Shown: one piece after another, positions 41,398 to 49,760 of the stretch
How the letters are laid out: every line of letters starts with the position of its first letter
Numbering within the stretch: the stretch's first letter is position 1
Assembly (NCBI RefSeq): GCF_009602465.1
Contig: NZ_WBKP01000014.1
Span: 1-64,000 of the forward strand
From: Cumulibacter manganitolerans
GTDB lineage: Bacteria; Actinomycetota; Actinomycetes; Mycobacteriales; Antricoccaceae
Reading direction: 5' to 3'
DNA length: 64,000 bases
Position numbers and translations under genes: made by a program
Notes under the pieces: model-generated
Databases searched by the model: none
Seen by the model: the letters and a program-made list of their open reading frames with translations, nothing else
What the model was told of the DNA's origin: nothing

Positions 41398-42021
41398 TCA
41401 GCCGCCCCCGGTCCGCGGGACTGCACCCAGGTCACCGGTGAGGTAGCGCTGCAGCGTCGGACCGACCCCGCGGACCACCTCGTCGACCTCGGCGTCGGCC
41501 AGCGGGGCGAACGGCACGATGTACCGCGTGACCAGCAGCCCGACCAGCTGCGAGGCGACGAGCGACGCGCGCCAGCGGGCCTCCGGCGTCCAGCCCATCA
41601 GCTGGGTCAAGCCGTGCCGCATCACCCGGTTGATCAGGAAGTCGTGCAGGGCGGCACCGGCCTCGGGTGAGCCGACCGCCGTGCGCACGGTGGACGTCGC
41701 CGCAGCGCCGCCGGCCGAGTCCCACATCGTCAGGAAGGTCGCGGCCAGCCGGTTGCCGAGCTGGTCGCGATCGCCGCGGAGCACGTCCGCGACGATCGCT
41801 CCCGGATCGAACGGCAGCTCCACCGCCGCGGCGAACAGCCCTTGCTTGGAGCCGAAGTAGTGCTTGATCATCGCCGGGTCGACGCCCGCGCGTGCGGCGA
41901 TCGACCGCAGCGTCGCCTTGTCGAATCCCGCCGCGCCGAACTCGGCGCGGGCCGCGGCGAGCAGGTCCTCGCGTGCCGTGCTCTCGCCCGGACGCCGGCC
42001 CGGGCTGCGGTCGGTCGTCAT
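41398..42021 (-). CDS. TetR-family transcriptional regulator
   Basis: Regulator of 207 residues. The helix-turn-helix is TLRSIAARAGVDPAMIKHYF (about 41-60), followed by the usual GSKQGLFAAAVE. The C-terminal ligand domain (about 80-200) resembles the common TetR_C group of ABC-exporter regulators. It is the last gene of a three-gene minus-strand unit after an ABC-2 exporter. A palindromic site in front of the unit (43554-43575) is its likely operator, giving autoregulation and induction by the exported compound. Confidence 0.88.
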   Translation of the reverse strand: MTTDRSPGRRPGESTAREDLLAAARAEFGAAGFDKATLRSIAARAGVDPAMIKHYFGSKQGLFAAAVELPFDPGAIVADVLRGDRDQLGNRLAATFLTMWDSAGGAAATSTVRTAVGSPEAGAALHDFLINRVMRHGLTQLMGWTPEARWRASLVASQLVGLLVTRYIVPFAPLADAEVDEVVRGVGPTLQRYLTGDLGAVPRTGGG

Positions 42022-42040
42022 CGGTGGGCCGCGGACGGTC

Positions 42041-42826
42041 TCACGCCGAGCGCCGGCGCAAGGTCAGCGCACCCAGGCCCAGGCACAGGACCGAGACGAC
42101 GACCACCACGATCACGCTGTTCCACAGGGACGCCGTGGCGCTGGAGTGCCGCGCGACCTCCTGCATGCCCTGGACGGCGTAGGTGACCGGCAGGTAGTCG
42201 GAGATCGCGTCCAGCCAACCCGCCATCTGGGTGCGCGGGATGAACAACCCGCACAGCAGCGTCTGCGGGACGATCAGCGCGGGCACGAACTGCACGGCCT
42301 GGAACTCGGTCCGCGCGAACGCGCTCACGAACAGGCCGAGCGCGACGCCGAGCAACGCGTCGGCGAGGGCGACCAGGTAGACCAGGCCCAGCGGCCCGGC
42401 GACGTCCAGGCCGAACACCCAGATCGCCACGGCGACCATCACGCTGACCTGGACCAGCGCGAGCAGCGCGAACGCGATCGCGTAACCGGCCAGCAGGTCG
42501 AGCTTGGCGATCGGGGTGGTCAGCAGCCGCTCGAGCGTGCCGCTGGTGCGCTCGCGCAGCATGGTGATCGAGGTGATCAGGAACAGGATGAAGAAGGGGA
42601 AGTAGCCGAGCATCACGGCGCCGACGTTGTCGAACACCCCTGGCTGCCCCGACGGCACGGGCGAGTCCTCGAACATGAAGTACAGCAGCGTCAGCAGCAC
42701 GACCGGGACGACCATGATGAGGGCGATCGAGCGGTGGTCGTGGGCCAGCTGGCGCAGGATGCGGTGGGCAGTCGCCGCCGTGATGCGGGCGTGCTGCGGG
42801 CGAGCCGCGGCGTGGGTCGTGCTCAT
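42041..42826 (-). CDS. ABC-2 type exporter permease
   Basis: Membrane protein of 261 residues with six hydrophobic segments in the ABC2_membrane pattern: SIALIMVVPVVLLTLLYFMF first, MLRERTSGTLERLLTTPIAK (about 89-108) as the conserved loop, VQFVPALIVPQTLLCGLFIP near the end. Moves drugs or lipids outward with the neighbouring ATPase. ATG 42826 overlaps the ATPase stop by 4 bases. Confidence 0.87.
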   Translation of the reverse strand: MSTTHAAARPQHARITAATAHRILRQLAHDHRSIALIMVVPVVLLTLLYFMFEDSPVPSGQPGVFDNVGAVMLGYFPFFILFLITSITMLRERTSGTLERLLTTPIAKLDLLAGYAIAFALLALVQVSVMVAVAIWVFGLDVAGPLGLVYLVALADALLGVALGLFVSAFARTEFQAVQFVPALIVPQTLLCGLFIPRTQMAGWLDAISDYLPVTYAVQGMQEVARHSSATASLWNSVIVVVVVSVLCLGLGALTLRRRSA

Positions 42827-43542
42827 CGCGGTACCTCCTCGTGCGGGCGTACGCCGGCGAAGTGGATGAAGACGTCGTTCATGTCGCTGCATCCGGAGCG
42901 GGCGCGCAGCTGTAGCGGCGAGCCGTCGGCGATCAGCCGGCCGTCGCGCAGGAACAGCACGCGCTCGCAGCGGTCGGCCTCGTCCATCACGTGGCTGGAG
43001 ATCAGCAGCGTGGTGCCGTCGTCCGCGAGCCGGCGGAACGAGTGCCACAGCGCCTCGACGACGAGCGGGTCCAGCCCCACCGTGGGCTCGTCCATGATCA
43101 GGATCCGTGGGCGGCCCACCAGGGCGCAGGCCAGGGACACGCGGCCGCGCTGGCCACCGCTGAGGTTTGCGACCAGGTCGCGGCCGCGGTCGCCCAGACC
43201 CACCACCTCCAGGGTCTGCGCGGTCTGCGCCGGCCCCGCGCCGTACAGCGCACCGAAGTAGTCGACGTTCTGCGCCACCGTCAGGTCGGGGTAGATCGCC
43301 GGCGACTGTGTCACGTAGCCCACGCGCGACCGCAGCTCGCGACGGCCGGCGGGCAGGCCGTCGACGGTGATCGTGCCGTCCTGGATGCGCTGGACGCCGA
43401 GCAGCGCCCGCATCAACGTCGTCTTCCCCGCCCCCGAGGCGCCCAGCAGGCCGGTGATCGAGCCGGGCGCGAGCTCGAAGCCGATGTCCTCCAGCACTCT
43501 GCGGCCCGCGCGGGTGACCCCCAGCCCTGCGACGGTGATCAT
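42823..43542 (-). CDS. ABC exporter ATP-binding protein
   Basis: ATPase of 239 residues: Walker A GLLGASGAGKTTL (about 31-43), signature NLSGGQRGRVSLACAL, Walker B ILIMDEPTVGLDPL, switch His in LLISSHVMDEADRC. First gene of the exporter-regulator unit and the closest to the palindromic operator. Probably drug, antibiotic or lipid efflux; substrate unknown. Confidence 0.88.
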   Translation of the reverse strand: MITVAGLGVTRAGRRVLEDIGFELAPGSITGLLGASGAGKTTLMRALLGVQRIQDGTITVDGLPAGRRELRSRVGYVTQSPAIYPDLTVAQNVDYFGALYGAGPAQTAQTLEVVGLGDRGRDLVANLSGGQRGRVSLACALVGRPRILIMDEPTVGLDPLVVEALWHSFRRLADDGTTLLISSHVMDEADRCERVLFLRDGRLIADGSPLQLRARSGCSDMNDVFIHFAGVRPHEEVPR

Positions 43543-43553
43543 CGACGACCCCC

Positions 43554-43575
43554 TAATTCAACAAGTGATGAATTA
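43554..43575. promoter_or_regulatory. TetR-type operator for the ABC exporter
   Basis: TAATTCA (43554-43560) and TGAATTA (43569-43575), perfect 7-base arms with an 8-base spacer, starting 12 bases upstream of the ATPase ATG. It is strikingly AT-rich for this window, and sits where a repressor would block the promoter. Confidence 0.65.
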
Positions 43576-43680
43576 AAGGTACGACCGACCCGGTCTACCG
43601 TCAACGCCACCTACTTTCGGATGATTCGCCGGCGTGCGGGCGCCGTTAGCGTGGAGGCCGACCCCGACCAAGGAGAAGCC

Positions 43681-44115
43681 ATGCTCACCCGGCTCGCGTA
43701 CGCCGCCGCCACCTACACCGGACTCGGACTGATCGGCGGGCTGCTCTATCGCGAGCTCACCCGCGGCCGCGACTGGCAGTTCACCCAGCTGAACGTCGTC
43801 CACACCCACCTGCTCGCGCTCGGCACGCTGGTGATGCTCATCGCGCTGGCGCTGGAGAAGCTGTTCGCGCTGTCGCGACGCCGCGAGACGACCTACTTCT
43901 GGTGGTTCTACAACGCCGGTCTGGTGCTCGCCTCGGCGATGATGACCCTCAAGGGCATCCTGCAGCTCGACGGACCGGTCGACTCGAAGGCGCTCGCCGG
44001 CGTCTCGGGACTGGGCCACATCATGCTGACCGTCGGGCTCGTGTTCCTGTTCATCGCGCTCATCAAGCAGGTCAAGGCGGCGGACGCCGCGCGGACCGCG
44101 GTTCCGCGGCCGTAG
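43681..44115 (+). CDS. DUF2871-like membrane protein
   Basis: Protein of 144 residues with four hydrophobic segments. Two conserved histidines stand out in NVVHTHLLALGTLVMLIALA (about 39-58), and another in GLGHIMLTVGLVFLFIALI (about 112-130). This matches the DUF2871 family of actinobacterial and Gram-positive membrane proteins of unknown function; paired His in helices could bind haem or metal. AAGGAG precedes ATG 43681. Confidence 0.72.
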   Translation: MLTRLAYAAATYTGLGLIGGLLYRELTRGRDWQFTQLNVVHTHLLALGTLVMLIALALEKLFALSRRRETTYFWWFYNAGLVLASAMMTLKGILQLDGPVDSKALAGVSGLGHIMLTVGLVFLFIALIKQVKAADAARTAVPRP

Positions 44116-44147
44116 CGGGGCGATCTGTCGCCATCGACGTGCCCAAA

Positions 44148-44153
44148 TAGGCT
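44148..44153 (+). promoter_or_regulatory. -10 box of leaderless CoA-transferase gene
   Basis: TAGGCT seven bases before ATG 44161. Confidence 0.55.
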
Positions 44154-44160
44154 GGGGCGC

Positions 44161-45441
44161 ATGTCCACTCTTCCCGCGCCGGTGGCGGCTGCGAAGATCC
44201 TCGATCACATCGAGCCCGGCACCGACCTGATCGTGCCGATCGCCAACGGCGAGCCGCGCGACGTGCTCGACGCGATCGAGGCGGCGAACGAGTCGCTGGA
44301 GGGCGTGCGCGTCCACCAGATGCACTGCCTGCACGACCGGCCGTACCTGCACGGCGCGTACGGCGACCGGATGCGGCACATCAGCTACTTCCTCTCGCAC
44401 ATCACCCGCGCGCCGTACGCCGAGGGGCATCTGGACTACGCGCCGGCCAACTTCAGCGAGGTCCCGCTGATCATGGCCGCCACAACCCGCGACCCGATCG
44501 TGATCGCGGCGTCCTCGCCGCCGGACCGGCGCGGCTACTTCAGCCTCGGGACGTCCGCCGACTACGTGTCCTCGATGATCGGCCGGCGGCCGTTCTTCCT
44601 CGAGGCCACGCCGCACATGCCCCGCACGCACGGCGCCAACGTCATCCACCACTCCCAGATCCTCGGATGGTGCGAGAGCGACCGCGAGCTGGTGGCCGTC
44701 CCGCGGGTCGCGCCGAAGCAGGTCGAGGAGACGATCGCGGCGCTGGTGGCCGAGCAGATTCCCGATCGCGCCACCCTGCAGGTCGGCATCGGCGGCATCG
44801 CCAATGCCATCCTCGCCGGGCTGTGCGACCACCGGGACCTGGGCCTGCACACCGAGCTGCTGCACGACGGGGTGATGGACCTGGTCGACGCCGGCGTGAT
44901 CACGGGCATCGCCAAGGAGCATCGGCGCAACCGCGCGGTCGCCACCTTCGCGATGGGCACCACCGACCTCTACCGGTGGCTCGACGAGAACGCGGCGGTG
45001 GAGATGCTGCGGGTCGAGTACGTCAACGACCCCCGGGAGATCGCCGGTCTCAGCAACTTCGTGTCGGTCAACGCGACCCTCGAGGTGGACCTGCTCGGGC
45101 AGTGCGCCTCCGAGTCGATCGGCACGCGGTACTTCAGCGGCTCCGGCGGGCAGGCCGACTTCGCGCGCGGCGCGATGTACTCGCCGGGCGGCAAGGCCTT
45201 CATCGTCCTTCCCTCGACGACCCGTGAGGGTGCCTCGCGGATCGTCTCGACCCTGGCCTCCGGAGCCGCCGTGACCACCCTGAAGAACACCGTGGACCAC
45301 GTCGTCACCGAGCACGGCATCGCCCGGCTGCGCGGCAAGACCCTCGCGCAGCGAGCGCGCGCGCTGATCGCGATCGCCGCGCCGCAGCACCGCGACGGCC
45401 TGAGCCGGCAGGCTCACGAGCGTTGCCTGCTGCACGACTGA
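44161..45441 (+). CDS. Acetyl-CoA hydrolase/CoA-transferase family protein
   Basis: Two-lobed family I CoA-transferase of 426 residues. RATLQVGIGGIANAILAGL (about 202-220) and the preceding loop form the CoA site; the conserved catalytic Glu is expected around ELLHDGVMDLVDAG (about 237-250, position judged from family). SGSGGQADFARGAMYSPGGK (about 321-340) is diagnostic. Members include 4-hydroxybutyrate CoA-transferase and acetyl-CoA hydrolase; the acid partner is unknown. Leaderless start with TAGGCT. Confidence 0.85.
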   Translation: MSTLPAPVAAAKILDHIEPGTDLIVPIANGEPRDVLDAIEAANESLEGVRVHQMHCLHDRPYLHGAYGDRMRHISYFLSHITRAPYAEGHLDYAPANFSEVPLIMAATTRDPIVIAASSPPDRRGYFSLGTSADYVSSMIGRRPFFLEATPHMPRTHGANVIHHSQILGWCESDRELVAVPRVAPKQVEETIAALVAEQIPDRATLQVGIGGIANAILAGLCDHRDLGLHTELLHDGVMDLVDAGVITGIAKEHRRNRAVATFAMGTTDLYRWLDENAAVEMLRVEYVNDPREIAGLSNFVSVNATLEVDLLGQCASESIGTRYFSGSGGQADFARGAMYSPGGKAFIVLPSTTREGASRIVSTLASGAAVTTLKNTVDHVVTEHGIARLRGKTLAQRARALIAIAAPQHRDGLSRQAHERCLLHD

Positions 45442-45577
45442 GCACCGCCCGCGCGTGCCGCTCGACCGGAGCGGACGGTGGTCCGGAATGTGAGATCGCG
45501 CGCTCGTGGCGCAGGCCACCCCCGCTTCCGGCGTAGCCTCGGGGAGGTTCCCACTTCTCGTGTCCGGGAGGACGAGC

Positions 45578-46798
45578 GTGACCACTGGCCAGACCGCCAA
45601 GACGCAGGTACTGCTGCTGGAGAACATCCACCCGTATGCCGTGCAGCACTTCGAGTCGCTGGGCTACGAGGTCCGCACCCACAAGTCGGCGATGACCGAG
45701 CCGGAGCTCATCGCGGCGCTCCCCGGCGTCCAGCTGCTCGGCATCCGCTCCAACACCCACCTCACCGCGAAGGTCTTCGAGCACGCGCCGCAGCTCGAGG
45801 CCGTCGGCGCGTTCTGCATCGGCACCAACCAGATCGACCTCACCGCGGCCGCCACCCGCGGCATCCCGGTGTTCAACGCGCCGTACTCCAACACCCGCTC
45901 GGTCGTCGAGCTGGTGATCGGGGAGATCATCTCCCTGGCGCGGCGGATACCCGAGAAGAACCAGAACATGCACGCCGGCGTCTGGGACAAGTCGGCCGCC
46001 GGGTCGCACGAGGTCCGCGGGCGCACGCTCGGCATCGTCGGCTACGGCAACATCGGCGCCCAGCTGTCGGTGCTCGCCGAGGCCCTCGGCTTCTCGGTGA
46101 TCTTCTACGACATCGCCGACAAGCTGGCACTGGGCAACGCGCGGCGCGTCGGCACGCTCGACGAGCTGCTGGCCGAGGCCGACACCGTCACCCTGCACGT
46201 CGACGGCCGCCCCGGCAACGCCGGCATCTTCGGCGCCGAGCAGTTCGCCAAGATGCGGCCGCGGGCGATGTTCATCAACGCATCCCGAGGAATGGTCGTC
46301 GACCACCTCGCGCTGCGCGAGGCGGTGCTGTCCGGGCACATCTCGGGCGCCGCCATCGACGTGTTCCCGGTCGAGCCGAAGAAGCCCGGTGAGGAGTTCC
46401 TCTCCGAGCTGCGCGGACTCCCGAACGTCATCCTCACCCCGCACGTCGGCGGGTCCACGCAGGAGGCGCAGGAGGACATCGGCCGGTTCGTCTCCGGCAA
46501 GCTCGGGTCGTACGTCGAGGACGGCGCCACGTCGCTGTCGGTCAACATGCCGACCATCGAGGTCGCCCCGCGGCGCGACGTGCACCGCCTGGTACACGTG
46601 CACGAGAACGTGCCGGGCGTGATCGCCGAGATCAACCGGATCCTCGCCGAGCACGGGCAGAACGTCGAGTCGCAGTCGCTGACCACCCGCGGCCACCTCG
46701 GGTACGTCGTCACCGACGTGAACGGCACCATCGCCGGGCCCGCCCTCGCCGAGCTGGAGTCGATGCCGCACACGATCCGGCTGCGCGTCCTCTCGTAG
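45578..46798 (+). CDS. serA: D-3-phosphoglycerate dehydrogenase
   Basis: Full-length SerA of 406 residues, first step of serine synthesis (3-phosphoglycerate to 3-phosphohydroxypyruvate with NAD+). NAD-binding motif GIVGYGNIGAQLS (about 151-163); catalytic Arg in FINASRGMVVDH, and His in LTPHVGGSTQEAQEDIG; the C-terminal ACT domain (about 335-406) for serine feedback includes HENVPGVIAEINRILAEHGQ. Length and ACT domain fit the short E. coli-type enzyme rather than the about 530-residue type usual in mycobacteria. GTG 45578 is used because GGGAGG lies at 45566-45571; an upstream start at 45506 has no such support. Confidence 0.92.
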   Translation: MTTGQTAKTQVLLLENIHPYAVQHFESLGYEVRTHKSAMTEPELIAALPGVQLLGIRSNTHLTAKVFEHAPQLEAVGAFCIGTNQIDLTAAATRGIPVFNAPYSNTRSVVELVIGEIISLARRIPEKNQNMHAGVWDKSAAGSHEVRGRTLGIVGYGNIGAQLSVLAEALGFSVIFYDIADKLALGNARRVGTLDELLAEADTVTLHVDGRPGNAGIFGAEQFAKMRPRAMFINASRGMVVDHLALREAVLSGHISGAAIDVFPVEPKKPGEEFLSELRGLPNVILTPHVGGSTQEAQEDIGRFVSGKLGSYVEDGATSLSVNMPTIEVAPRRDVHRLVHVHENVPGVIAEINRILAEHGQNVESQSLTTRGHLGYVVTDVNGTIAGPALAELESMPHTIRLRVLS

Positions 46799-46800
46799 CG

Positions 46801-47445
46801 ATGACGGCGACCGTGGACGTGCCGACCGAGGCAGGTCCGGGACGTCTCGTGCTCGACGTGCCCCGCGCGCCGCGCGCCGTCCTGCTGCTCGGGCACGGCG
46901 CCGGCGGCGGTCTGGACTCGTTCGACCTCTCGACCCTGGCCGCGCAGCTACCGGCCGGGGGGATCGGCGTCGTCCGGTTCGCGCAGCCGTGGCTCGTGGC
47001 GGGACGCAAGATCGCCGGACCGCCGGCATCCCTGGACAAGGCGTGGGCGGCCGCCTTGGCCGTCGCCACGAGAAAGTGGCGCGGCACGCCGCTGGTCGTC
47101 GGCGGCCGGTCGGCCGGGGGGCGAGTCGCGTGTCGATGCTTCGCCGCGCCCGCGGTCGGGGTACTGGCCCTCGCCTTTCCGCTGCACCCACCGGGTAAGC
47201 CGGAGAAGAGCCGGCGCGACGAGCTCGCCGCCGTCCCCGCGCCGGTGCTGATCGTGCAAGGCGAGACCGACCCGTTCGGCACGCCGCACGAGATCCGTGC
47301 GGCGATCCGCGCCAACGCGGGAAAGCGCACCCTGGTCACGGTGAACGCCGGGCACTCGCTACAGCCGGCGAAGCGTGCGGACCCGGCTGCGGCGTCCCGC
47401 CGCATCGTCGATGCCGTGGCCGGCTTCGTCGACCAGATCACCTGA
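46801..47445 (+). CDS. Small alpha/beta hydrolase (KANL3/TEX30-like)
   Basis: Alpha/beta hydrolase of 214 residues. Oxyanion motif LLGHGAGGGLDS (about 34-45), nucleophile Ser in VVGGRSAGGRVACR (about 100-113), Asp in VQGETDPFGT, His in NAGHSLQP. This compact layout matches bacterial members of the TEX30/KANL3 group. Substrate unknown. It starts three bases after the serA stop, so it is likely cotranscribed with serA, and is followed by a strong palindrome. Confidence 0.8.
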   Translation: MTATVDVPTEAGPGRLVLDVPRAPRAVLLLGHGAGGGLDSFDLSTLAAQLPAGGIGVVRFAQPWLVAGRKIAGPPASLDKAWAAALAVATRKWRGTPLVVGGRSAGGRVACRCFAAPAVGVLALAFPLHPPGKPEKSRRDELAAVPAPVLIVQGETDPFGTPHEIRAAIRANAGKRTLVTVNAGHSLQPAKRADPAAASRRIVDAVAGFVDQIT

Positions 47446-47470
47446 GGCACCGCCGGGGTGGTCCGGTCGG

Positions 47471-47526
47471 CCCGTTGTGTTGTGGCGACTCCGGGCGACG
47501 TCGCCCGGAGTCGTCACAAGTCAACC
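47471..47526. repeat. Long dispersed palindrome, copy 2 (terminator-like)
   Basis: A perfect 28-base palindrome at 47486-47513 (CGACTCCGGGCGAC and its complement) is flanked by GTTGTGTTGTG and CACAAGTCAAC, which pair at 9 of 11 positions. CCCGTTGTGTTGT and CGGGCGACGTCGCCCG are shared with 41326-41383. It follows the hydrolase gene by 25 bases. Confidence 0.8.
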
Positions 47527-47542
47527 GTCCGGCGCGAACGAA

Positions 47543-47548
47543 TAGACT
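47543..47548 (+). promoter_or_regulatory. -10 box of leaderless membrane protein gene
   Basis: TAGACT seven bases before ATG 47556, so the next transcript starts right after the palindrome. Confidence 0.55.
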
Positions 47549-47555
47549 GGGCGCC

Positions 47556-47972
47556 ATGCCTCCCACCACTCCTGTCGCTTCCCCCGCCACCCGCAACGTC
47601 CGTACCAGCGCGCTGATCCTCTCGCTGCTGGCCCTCGTGCAGGCCGCTCTCGGCGGCACCGTGCTCAGCGGTGGTGGTGGCATCAAGACGGTGCACGGCT
47701 ACGTCGGCTACCTCACCTTCGTCGTGGCGCTCGTCGCCGCGTTCTTCGCCTGGAAGGCCGCGCAGGTCACCGGCAACAAGGGGACCTTCTTCCACGCGCT
47801 GTCGCTGCCGATCCTGGCGCTGATCCAGATCGGGCTCGCCGAGATGGACCTCAAGTGGGTGCACGTCATCGTCGGGATCCTGTTCCTCGTCGCCGCCTTC
47901 GGGCTGTACGCGATGGCCGACCGGCCCGCGAAGCACGGCGCAGCCGACCGCCCCGCCGGGGACGCCGTCTAG
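47556..47972 (+). CDS. Four-helix membrane protein of unknown function
   Basis: Protein of 138 residues with four hydrophobic stretches (SALILSLLALVQAALGGTVL, GYLTFVVALVAAFFAWKAA, ALSLPILALIQIGLA, VHVIVGILFLVAAFGLYAMA). Histidines are found at the starts of helix 2 (TVHGYVGY) and helix 4 (KWVHVIVG), a spacing that recalls small haem-binding membrane proteins, but I do not recognise the family. Leaderless start. Confidence 0.72.
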   Translation: MPPTTPVASPATRNVRTSALILSLLALVQAALGGTVLSGGGGIKTVHGYVGYLTFVVALVAAFFAWKAAQVTGNKGTFFHALSLPILALIQIGLAEMDLKWVHVIVGILFLVAAFGLYAMADRPAKHGAADRPAGDAV

Positions 47973-48144
47973 CCGTCGCCTGACCGCCGCACCGTCGCCG
48001 TCCGGCGGTGCAGCGCGGCAGGACGTCGCCTGCTCGACCGCCCGACCAGCGCGCAGCCGTCCCCGGGCGGGGTTCGTCGCCCAAAGCGGACTAGCTTCCC
48101 CGCTTTCGCCTGGGAAGCCCGTCCGGCCGGGGGAGTGCCTCGAC

Positions 48145-49638
48145 CTAGTACTCGAAGCGTTCGATGTGCAGGTGCACGCTCGGTACGCCGGCGTCCAGCG
48201 CGGCGCGGCGGACGGCGTCCATCCAGGGGCCGCTACCGCACACGTACACGTCCCGCTCGGCGACGTCCGGGCACACGCGCAGCAGCGCCTCGGTGTCATC
48301 GAGGTGGCGGAGGTCGGCCGGCAGCCAGCTGTCGCGGCCGCGCACCCGGCGCCCCACCAGCGGCTCGTAGAACGCGCCCCGCTGTGCCGCGAGCGCCCGG
48401 ATCTCGTCGTGCATCAGCAGCGCGTCGGCGGTGCTGGCGCGGTTCACGATGGTGACGTCACCGGGGCGCTGCGGCAGTGCCTCGAGCAGCGCGCGCATCG
48501 GGGTGATGCCCACGCCGGCGCCCATGAGCAGGACCTTGTCCCGGGTCCGCGTTCCGGCGTGCATCCGCCCGAACGGGCCCTCCAGCAGCACGCGGGTCCC
48601 CGGCCGGATGTCGGCCAGCCGCGCCGAGCCGTCCCCGACCGCCGCGGCGGTGAGGCGGAGCGCATTGCCGGTGGGCGCCGCGGACAGCGAGAACGGGTTG
48701 GCGCGCATCCAGCCCCTGCCGGTGAGGAAGCGCCAGTGGAAGAACTGGCCGCCCGAGGCCTTCAGCCGGTGCACGCCGGGTCCGGCGACGGTGACGGTGG
48801 TGACACCGGGCCGTTCCTGGCGGACGTCGACGACCCGAGCCCGGCTGCGGACCGAGCGCCACAGCGGCAGCAGCACGCGGAACCCCACGACGGAGCCGGT
48901 GCAGACCCCGTAGAGCGACCACCAGAACACGCTGGACAGCGTCGAGCCGACGAAGTCCTGCCCGGTCCACAGCTGGTGCGGCAGCACCAGCCCGACGCCG
49001 ACGTAGGCGTAGAGATGCAGCAGGTGCCACGACTCGTACCGCAGTCGGCGCCGCGCCACCCGCGCCGACGTGACGACCACCAGGCAGATGGCGACGGTGC
49101 CCGCCACGGCCAGCAGACCGCCGGCGTAGTTGAACGTGAAGTCGATGAACGTCGCCCAGACGCCCGCGGCGTACTGCGCCGCGTACCCGAGCATGATCAG
49201 CACGATGTGCGCCACCATCAGGGTGAACGACGAGAAACCCACCCAGCGGTGCACCCGCGCCAGCTTGTCCTGTCCCCAGGCGCGCTCGATGATCGGCACC
49301 CGCGCCATCAGGAATACCTGGATCAGCAGCAGCGCCGAGGCGAGCAGCCCCGTCAACCGGCCGACCGAGGTCAGCGCGCCGACCGTCGCCAGCTGCCCGA
49401 GGCCGCCGTTGAGCACCCACAGGGCGGTCACGAACAGCATGATCGTGCCGGCCGCGAGCGCTGTGGCGTCGCGCCACAGCGCGGAGGTACGGCGGATCCG
49501 CGGCGGCCCACCGCGTCCCGCGCCGCGCGCGTCGGGGGCATCCGTGGGGACGCGGTACGCCGGCCGGGACCGCTCCGGCCTGATCAGGGTGCCGCGCGGG
49601 GTCCTGATCCGGGCCGGGGCAGGGGGTGCTGAGGTCAT
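48145..49638 (-). CDS. Ferric reductase-like transmembrane flavoprotein
   Basis: Protein of 497 residues. Residues about 55-270 form a ferric-reductase-like transmembrane domain with haem-ligand His in ARVHRWVGFSSFTLMVAHIV, and RYESWHLLHLYAYVG. The C-terminal half is a ferredoxin-NADP reductase module: FAD-binding RANPFSLSAAPTGN, phosphate loop LLEGPFGRM, NAD-binding VLLMGAGVGITPMRALLEAL, and YVCGSGPWMDAVRRA. Moves electrons from NAD(P)H across the membrane, for ferric iron or oxygen. A Pro/Arg-rich cytoplasmic tail precedes helix 1. ATG 49638 with GAGGA upstream. Confidence 0.88.
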   Translation of the reverse strand: MTSAPPAPARIRTPRGTLIRPERSRPAYRVPTDAPDARGAGRGGPPRIRRTSALWRDATALAAGTIMLFVTALWVLNGGLGQLATVGALTSVGRLTGLLASALLLIQVFLMARVPIIERAWGQDKLARVHRWVGFSSFTLMVAHIVLIMLGYAAQYAAGVWATFIDFTFNYAGGLLAVAGTVAICLVVVTSARVARRRLRYESWHLLHLYAYVGVGLVLPHQLWTGQDFVGSTLSSVFWWSLYGVCTGSVVGFRVLLPLWRSVRSRARVVDVRQERPGVTTVTVAGPGVHRLKASGGQFFHWRFLTGRGWMRANPFSLSAAPTGNALRLTAAAVGDGSARLADIRPGTRVLLEGPFGRMHAGTRTRDKVLLMGAGVGITPMRALLEALPQRPGDVTIVNRASTADALLMHDEIRALAAQRGAFYEPLVGRRVRGRDSWLPADLRHLDDTEALLRVCPDVAERDVYVCGSGPWMDAVRRAALDAGVPSVHLHIERFEY

Positions 49639-49760
49639 TCCTCGACTATCCGCCGCCCCGGTATGGCCATCCCAAGAGAAGTCTGTCGATCCCCTGTGGC
49701 CGCGGCCGCACCGTCCGACCATCTCGACCCGGGCGGCCTCCGGCCGTTCGGCGGGAGGCG

